From Candidatus Woesearchaeota archaeon CG10_big_fil_rev_8_21_14_0_10_36_11 (lineage in GTDB: Archaea > Nanobdellota > Nanobdellia > Woesearchaeales > GW2011-AR9), in the NCBI GenBank assembly GCA_002762845.1, contig PCYB01000074.1, positions 1 through 7,552 of the forward strand: a DNA stretch of 7,552 nt, given 5' to 3'. The translations under genes and the position numbers were made by a program. Shown here piece by piece: positions 5,031-7,552 of this stretch. A model generated the notes under the pieces. That model did not search any database. It saw only the letters and a list, made by a program, of their open reading frames with translations, and was not told the DNA's origin. Every line of letters begins with the position of its first letter. The stretch's first letter is position 1.

Positions 5031-5503
5031 GTTCCTTGTTACGAAAAGATAAAGAAGGAATTACACCCCTTATGGCTACTCTTTTGTTAATTTCTTTTGC
5101 TGTGGCGTTAGGTGTTGTCATCATGAACTTTGGACGAGCACAAGTAGAATCAGAAGCACAATGTCCAATAGATGTTGGGTTAAAACTAGCTATTGTTGCA
5201 GGAAAAGAAGAGGTATGTTACAATACTGCGAAAAAAGATTTCTCGTTCACCATAGAAAATGGTGTTAATATTAAAGTTGAAGGCCTTATCGTGAATATTA
5301 TCGGTACACAGAAAGCGGAAACGTTTGAATTAAACGATGCAAAAATACCAAAAGCGGGAACGTATATCGGCCATGTAAAGTATGATTCAAAATCTGCTGG
5401 AACGATTCGGCAGGTAAAAATTTCTCCCAAAGTTGTCATGTATGATGAAGAACAAATTTGTGTTGAGAAAGCATTAATTCTTGAAAATATTAGGGGTTGT
5501 TGA
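5027..5503 (+). CDS. Archaellin/type IV pilin-like protein
   Basis: This 158-residue protein begins with a class III (prepilin) signal: a short basic leader MSSLLRKDKEG followed directly by ITPLMATLLLISFAVALG (12-29), the hydrophobic helix that both anchors and assembles pilins. A prepilin peptidase of the PibD/FlaK type would be expected to cut after Gly11. The rest is a beta-rich outside domain with four cysteines (46, 64, 145, 158), two near the start and two near the end, which could form disulphides tying the ends together. The GITPLxATxLLI core is the archaellin/pilin N-terminal pattern. It is last in a three-gene operon, coupled by ATGA to the MJ1316-like membrane protein. It is more likely a minor pilin or pseudopilin than a major filament subunit, since it is a single copy next to non-pilus genes. 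Confidence 0.8.
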   Translation: MSSLLRKDKEGITPLMATLLLISFAVALGVVIMNFGRAQVESEAQCPIDVGLKLAIVAGKEEVCYNTAKKDFSFTIENGVNIKVEGLIVNIIGTQKAETFELNDAKIPKAGTYIGHVKYDSKSAGTIRQVKISPKVVMYDEEQICVEKALILENIRGC

Positions 5504-5508
5504 AAAGA

Positions 5509-5516
5509 TTTTAATA
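5509..5516 (+). promoter_or_regulatory. TATA box of the NFACT-R operon
   Basis: TTTTAATA is centred 26-27 bp before ATG 5539, the leaderless distance. This favours ATG 5539 over the duplicated in-frame ATG at 5551. Confidence 0.55.
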
Positions 5517-5538
5517 GAGTAAGTGTTTTCTCGTTCGT

Positions 5539-6330
5539 ATGCAAATAGAAATGCAAATAGAAATTGACCTTACCAAATCGGTAGATGAAAATGCAGGAAC
5601 ATACTTTAATCTTGCAAAGAAAGCAAAGAAAAAGTTGACAGGTGCAGAAAAAGCTCTTAAAGAGAGTCAAGAAAAGCTTGCAACATTACAAGAACAAGAA
5701 GAAAAATATCAACAACAAGAAGAAGTAAAGCAAGCGAAAAGTGACCGTAAACGTGAATGGTACGAGAAATTTCATTGGTTCACGTCATCTGAAGGATTTC
5801 TCTGTATAGGTGGAAAAGATTCAACATCTAATGAGATTGTTATTAAGAAACATATGGATAAAGAAGATATTGTATTACATACAGATATGGCGGGCTCACC
5901 ATTCTTTGTTGTGAAGAATGGCCAAGAAGCAACGGATAAAACAATCCAAGAAGCCGCACAGGCCGTAGCTGTCCATTCACGAGCATGGAAGTTAGGCCAT
6001 ACAACTGCTGACGTGTTCTATGTCAGGCCAGAACAAGTAACAAAAGAAGCAAAAGCAGGTGAAAATCTTGCAAAAGGAAGTTTTATGGTGTATGGAAAGA
6101 CACAGTACCATCACCCAAAACTAGAATATGCTCTTGGCATTGTTAATGATGAAGTAATTGGCGGACCGGTTGACGCCATAAAAAGTGCAACAAAGAATTA
6201 TGTTATTGTTTTTCCCGGGCGGGAAAAGAAAAGTGCACTTGCAAAGAAAATTAAATCAAAGCTGAAATCGGGAGATTTAGATGATATAATTAAATTCTTG
6301 CCTGCTGGCGGTAGTGAGGTGAAGAAATGA
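5539..6330 (+). CDS. Stand-alone coiled coil plus NFACT-R protein
   Basis: This 263-residue protein matches the C-terminal half of NFACT proteins (Rqc2/NEMF/FbpA family), which bind the large ribosomal subunit and tRNA in rescue of stalled translation. IEIDLTKSVDENAGTYFNLAKKA (about 7-29) is the link segment, a Lys/Gln/Glu-rich coiled coil runs about 30-73, and the NFACT-R (DUF814) domain fills about 75-235. Landmarks are HWFTSSEGFLCIGGKD, SNEIVIKKHM, HTDMAGSPFFVVKNG, AVAVHSRAWKLG, RPEQVTKEAKAGE and GSFMVYGK. Full-length archaeal NFACT is about 650 residues; the NFACT-N and helix-hairpin-helix parts are absent. It has its own promoter, so this is a complete short gene rather than a broken one, unless the N half lies elsewhere. 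Its start carries a 12-bp tandem duplication giving MQIEMQIE. Coupled by ATGA to the next gene. Confidence 0.9.
   Translation: MQIEMQIEIDLTKSVDENAGTYFNLAKKAKKKLTGAEKALKESQEKLATLQEQEEKYQQQEEVKQAKSDRKREWYEKFHWFTSSEGFLCIGGKDSTSNEIVIKKHMDKEDIVLHTDMAGSPFFVVKNGQEATDKTIQEAAQAVAVHSRAWKLGHTTADVFYVRPEQVTKEAKAGENLAKGSFMVYGKTQYHHPKLEYALGIVNDEVIGGPVDAIKSATKNYVIVFPGREKKSALAKKIKSKLKSGDLDDIIKFLPAGGSEVKK
6316..6322 (+). promoter_or_regulatory. Strong internal Shine-Dalgarno site GAGGTGA
   Basis: GAGGTGA, at the end of the NFACT-R gene, lies four bases before ATG 6327. The second gene of the operon can therefore recruit ribosomes directly, besides coupling by the ATGA overlap. Confidence 0.8.
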
Positions 6331-6749
6331 GAAGAATTTTTTATTCTGAATTGATGAAAGTTTTACGTGCAACGATATCGCTCCTTAGGGATGTCACCAG
6401 AGGGGATCCAGATAGCATTCTTTCTACAATTGAATATTTAGAAAACAACATTAAAGAATCTTTTGAAAGTTCAAGGATGGATATCAAAGTTGCATTAGGA
6501 AAACATCATAGAGAAGAAAGAGCGAGTATTTTTTTAAAAAGTATATTTACAAGTTTGCTTGGTGTTGTAAGAGCATATACAAATGGAACTGTTGATGAAG
6601 AATTCTTAGATATTTACATAGATATTGTTGTTGACACTCTTATAGTCATACAAAAAGGATTAGAAGAAGGAAAAGAAGCAATTGAAATTCATTACCCTCA
6701 TGACAGAGTAAGAATCCTTACTGAAAGAGGAGTGAAGCACATAAAGTAA
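6327..6749 (+). CDS. Helical protein of unknown function, coupled to NFACT-R
   Basis: I do not recognise this 140-residue protein. It is predicted almost wholly helical, with amphipathic stretches at about 5-25, 29-47, 58-84 (FLKSIFTSLLGVVRAY, hydrophobic on one face) and 88-114, separated by short loops with Gly/Asn/Asp (RGDPDS, NGTVDEE). The last part, EIHYPHDRVRILTERGVKHIK, is more polar and basic. No metal-binding cysteines, signal peptide or transmembrane helix are evident; the fold could be a four-helix bundle. It follows the NFACT-R gene with an ATGA overlap and its own strong SD, so a related role, such as a ribosome-associated partner, is possible but rests on context alone. Confidence 0.75.
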   Translation: MRRIFYSELMKVLRATISLLRDVTRGDPDSILSTIEYLENNIKESFESSRMDIKVALGKHHREERASIFLKSIFTSLLGVVRAYTNGTVDEEFLDIYIDIVVDTLIVIQKGLEEGKEAIEIHYPHDRVRILTERGVKHIK

Positions 6750-6751
6750 AC

Positions 6752-6760
6752 TTTTTTAAA
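6752..6760 (+). promoter_or_regulatory. TATA box for tRNA-Arg
   Basis: TTTTTTAAA is centred about 29 bp before the first base of the tRNA-Arg gene. The same T-run may also end the preceding operon, whose stop is at 6749. Confidence 0.5.
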
Positions 6761-6824
6761 GAACAAACGTTATTTTCTTTTTTATGCCCTCGTCGTCTAG
6801 CTTGGATAGGACGTAAGCTTGCGG

Positions 6825-6838
6825 TTATCCCAGTAAAA
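6825..6838 (+). other. tRNA-Arg intron 1, 37/38 (14 nt)
   Basis: The bulge-helix-bulge is exact. TTGC (6819-6822) pairs with GTAA (6833-6836), one pair being G-U, to make the 4-bp central helix. It is flanked by the 3-nt bulges GG|T (6823-6825) and AA|A (6837-6839), each cut after its second base. The inner helix is only one or two pairs, so this is a minimal intron. Confidence 0.85.
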
Positions 6839-6859
6839 AGCTTGAAACCAGAGTTCAAA

Positions 6860-6872
6860 AACGGTTTGAAAA
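6860..6872 (+). other. tRNA-Arg intron 2, T-loop 59/60 (13 nt)
   Basis: The geometry repeats that of intron 1. TTCA (6854-6857) pairs with TGAA (6867-6870) as the 4-bp central helix, with 3-nt bulges AA|A (6858-6860) and AA|T (6871-6873) cut after the second base. The outer helix is the T-stem CAGAG/CTCTG. Splicing yields the T-loop TTCAAAT. Confidence 0.85.
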
Positions 6873-6887
6873 TCTCTGCGGGGGCAG

Positions 6888-6911
6888 ATTTTACTTTAGA
6901 AATTAATTTTT
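6888..6911 (+). terminator. T-rich terminator after tRNA-Arg
   Basis: Short T-runs (TTTT at 6889-6892 and a longer one near 6907-6911) follow the tRNA and could end its transcript before the convergent gene's stop at 6916. Confidence 0.35.
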
Positions 6912-6915
6912 AACT

Positions 6916-7422
6916 TTATTTCTTAAACTTCTTGTATCCAATCCAGATAAGGATAGCTAACACAACACCAAGAATTGCAAACCTAAAATACTTTGCCATG
7001 TCTCCCCAATATCGTATTGTTCCATAAATAATAATTAACGCACCGCCAGACATTATCCCTGAACTGACACTTTCTAATTTTAATACAATACCACCAAGAA
7101 GAACTGCAAGTAGTCCAATAAATAATGTTACAATAAAGACATTCTTATTGTACACCTCATTTGCTTGATTAAACGCAGCTTCACATTCAAATTGTACATT
7201 ACACCACCCACTTATTCCATCGACAGGTTTTGGTCCTCGATACTCTTCCCATTGGCCTCCAGACGCCGTACATTGTTCAACTGTTTCGATAAAAATAGGG
7301 TTTTCATCACAAAAATCAGTATATTCAGGATTTGGATAAAACGTATCAATACCGTACCCAACAAACAATGCAAGAATTATTGCAATACTTACCGCAAGAA
7401 TTGTACGTTTTACTTTTGACAT
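6916..7422 (-). CDS. Four-helix membrane protein with cysteine-bearing outer loop
   Basis: This 168-residue protein is not recognised as a characterised family. Helix 1 (about 7-27) acts as an uncleaved signal anchor after the basic start MSKVKR. A loop of about 65 residues follows, with four cysteines (38, 51, 74, 80) and the motif DTFYPNPEYTDFC (26-38); the even number of cysteines suggests two disulphides outside the membrane. Three more helices lie at about 94-113, 121-138 and 147-164, ending in the basic tail YKKFKK, which should stay inside. The start is ATG 7422, with a TATA box at the leaderless distance; the same frame is open without another ATG to the window edge, so an upstream extension cannot be strictly excluded. 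It is convergent with tRNA-Arg. I believe similar proteins exist in other DPANN genomes, from memory only. Confidence 0.8.
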   Translation of the reverse strand: MSKVKRTILAVSIAIILALFVGYGIDTFYPNPEYTDFCDENPIFIETVEQCTASGGQWEEYRGPKPVDGISGWCNVQFECEAAFNQANEVYNKNVFIVTLFIGLLAVLLGGIVLKLESVSSGIMSGGALIIIYGTIRYWGDMAKYFRFAILGVVLAILIWIGYKKFKK

Positions 7423-7444
7423 GATATTGAATGGGTACTGTGTT

Positions 7445-7452
7445 ATATAAAT
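7445..7452 (-). promoter_or_regulatory. TATA box of the membrane-protein gene
   Basis: ATTTATAT on the minus strand is centred 26 bp before ATG 7422, which predicts a leaderless transcript. Confidence 0.65.
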
Positions 7453-7513
7453 TATTCTTTTTGTATAAAAATAGTAATACTTTACCTTTCTGAAGCGATG
7501 ATTTGATGCATAA

Positions 7514-7536
7514 ACAGAAGCGGGTTCTGCTTCTGT
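7514..7536. repeat. Perfect hairpin at the right edge
   Basis: ACAGAAGC (7514-7521) and GCTTCTGT (7529-7536) form an 8-bp perfect stem with a 7-nt loop. On the minus strand a frame open from the edge ends at a TAA at 7484-7482 and could be the tail of a neighbouring gene covering this hairpin. A plus-strand TATAAAA at 7464-7470 could instead start an RNA near 7494. Nothing more can be said from what is visible. Confidence 0.4.
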
Positions 7537-7552
7537 AGTCTTGCTGTTTCTA

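Larger units (their letters stand above)
6786..6886 (+). tRNA. tRNA-Arg (anticodon GCG) with two introns
   Basis: Folded by eye. The acceptor stem is GCCCTCG (6786-6792) with CGGGGGC (6879-6885), one G-U pair, and discriminator A6886. The D-arm GTCT...AGGAC encloses G18-G19-A20; A20 is the arginine identity base. The anticodon stem is TAAGC (6814-6818) with GCTTG (6840-6844), and the anticodon GCG is at 6821-6823 followed by G37. The variable loop is AAAC. The T-stem is CAGAG (6849-6853) with CTCTG (6874-6878). Both loops are too long as encoded, 21 nt and 20 nt. Removing 14 nt and 13 nt restores 7-nt loops, the T-loop becoming the standard TTCAAAT, and gives a 74-nt mature tRNA. CCA is not encoded. 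Confidence 0.92.

Noticed and set aside
5218..5670. 150-codon open frame on the minus strand
   Set aside because: It lies antisense to the pilin-like gene and the start of the NFACT-R gene, both clearly coding, and its residue makeup (many Phe, Cys, Leu, Ser) is typical of antisense reading.
6854..6873. T-loop insert read as a sign of a decayed tRNA pseudogene
   Set aside because: All stems pair, A20 and anticodon agree for arginine, and the insert has exact bulge-helix-bulge geometry that restores the consensus loop, which random decay would not give.
7494..7552. C/D box guide RNA at the right edge
   Set aside because: A TGATG core is present at 7504-7508, but there is no CTGA box D downstream in the window and no full RTGATGA.

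Overview
The window looks like a piece of an AT-rich archaeal genome, most likely a DPANN lineage of the Woesearchaeota/Pacearchaeota/Nanoarchaeota type. The evidence is tRNA genes with introns at 37/38 and bulge-helix-bulge geometry, no encoded CCA, and TATA boxes centred about 26-28 bp before ATGs that need no leader. There are also GGTGA/GAGGTGA Shine-Dalgarno sites, an archaellin/type IV pilin-like N-terminus, an NFACT-R protein, and compact, ATGA-overlapping gene pairs. No mobile element, CRISPR array or phage gene was seen.

Layout, left to right. Positions 1-332 hold no supportable gene, only small inverted repeats and a promoter at the right end. Three single plus-strand genes follow, each with its own TATA box: a PIN-like protein (333-1052), a YdjM-type membrane metal-dependent hydrolase (1104-1622) and an unrecognised 217-residue protein (1666-2319). 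Next is an intron-containing tRNA-Thr(TGU) (2356-2476). Convergent with it is a minus-strand pair: an endonuclease V-like protein with a heavily altered active site (3581-2955), translationally coupled to a small nucleotidyltransferase (2958-2482). A divergent intergenic region with an inverted repeat midway between two promoters separates this pair from an AdoMet decarboxylase (SpeD)-like gene (3704-4069).

A three-gene operon (4163-5503) encodes two paralogous membrane proteins, each with two transmembrane helices and a C-terminal MJ1316/DUF504-like domain, followed by a pilin-like protein. A second operon (5539-6749) encodes a stand-alone coiled coil plus NFACT-R protein and a helical protein of unknown function. 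After it comes a tRNA-Arg(GCG) (6786-6886) that can only be folded by removing two tiny introns, 14 nt in the anticodon loop and 13 nt in the T-loop. The last gene, on the minus strand, is a four-helix membrane protein with a cysteine-bearing outside loop (7422-6916).

The most notable points are the doubly interrupted tRNA-Arg, the EndoV-like protein that keeps the fold motifs but lacks most catalytic positions, the tandem membrane-anchored MJ1316-like domains coupled to a pilin gene, and the NFACT-R protein without the NFACT-N half. Functions given here are read from motifs by eye; no database search was possible.
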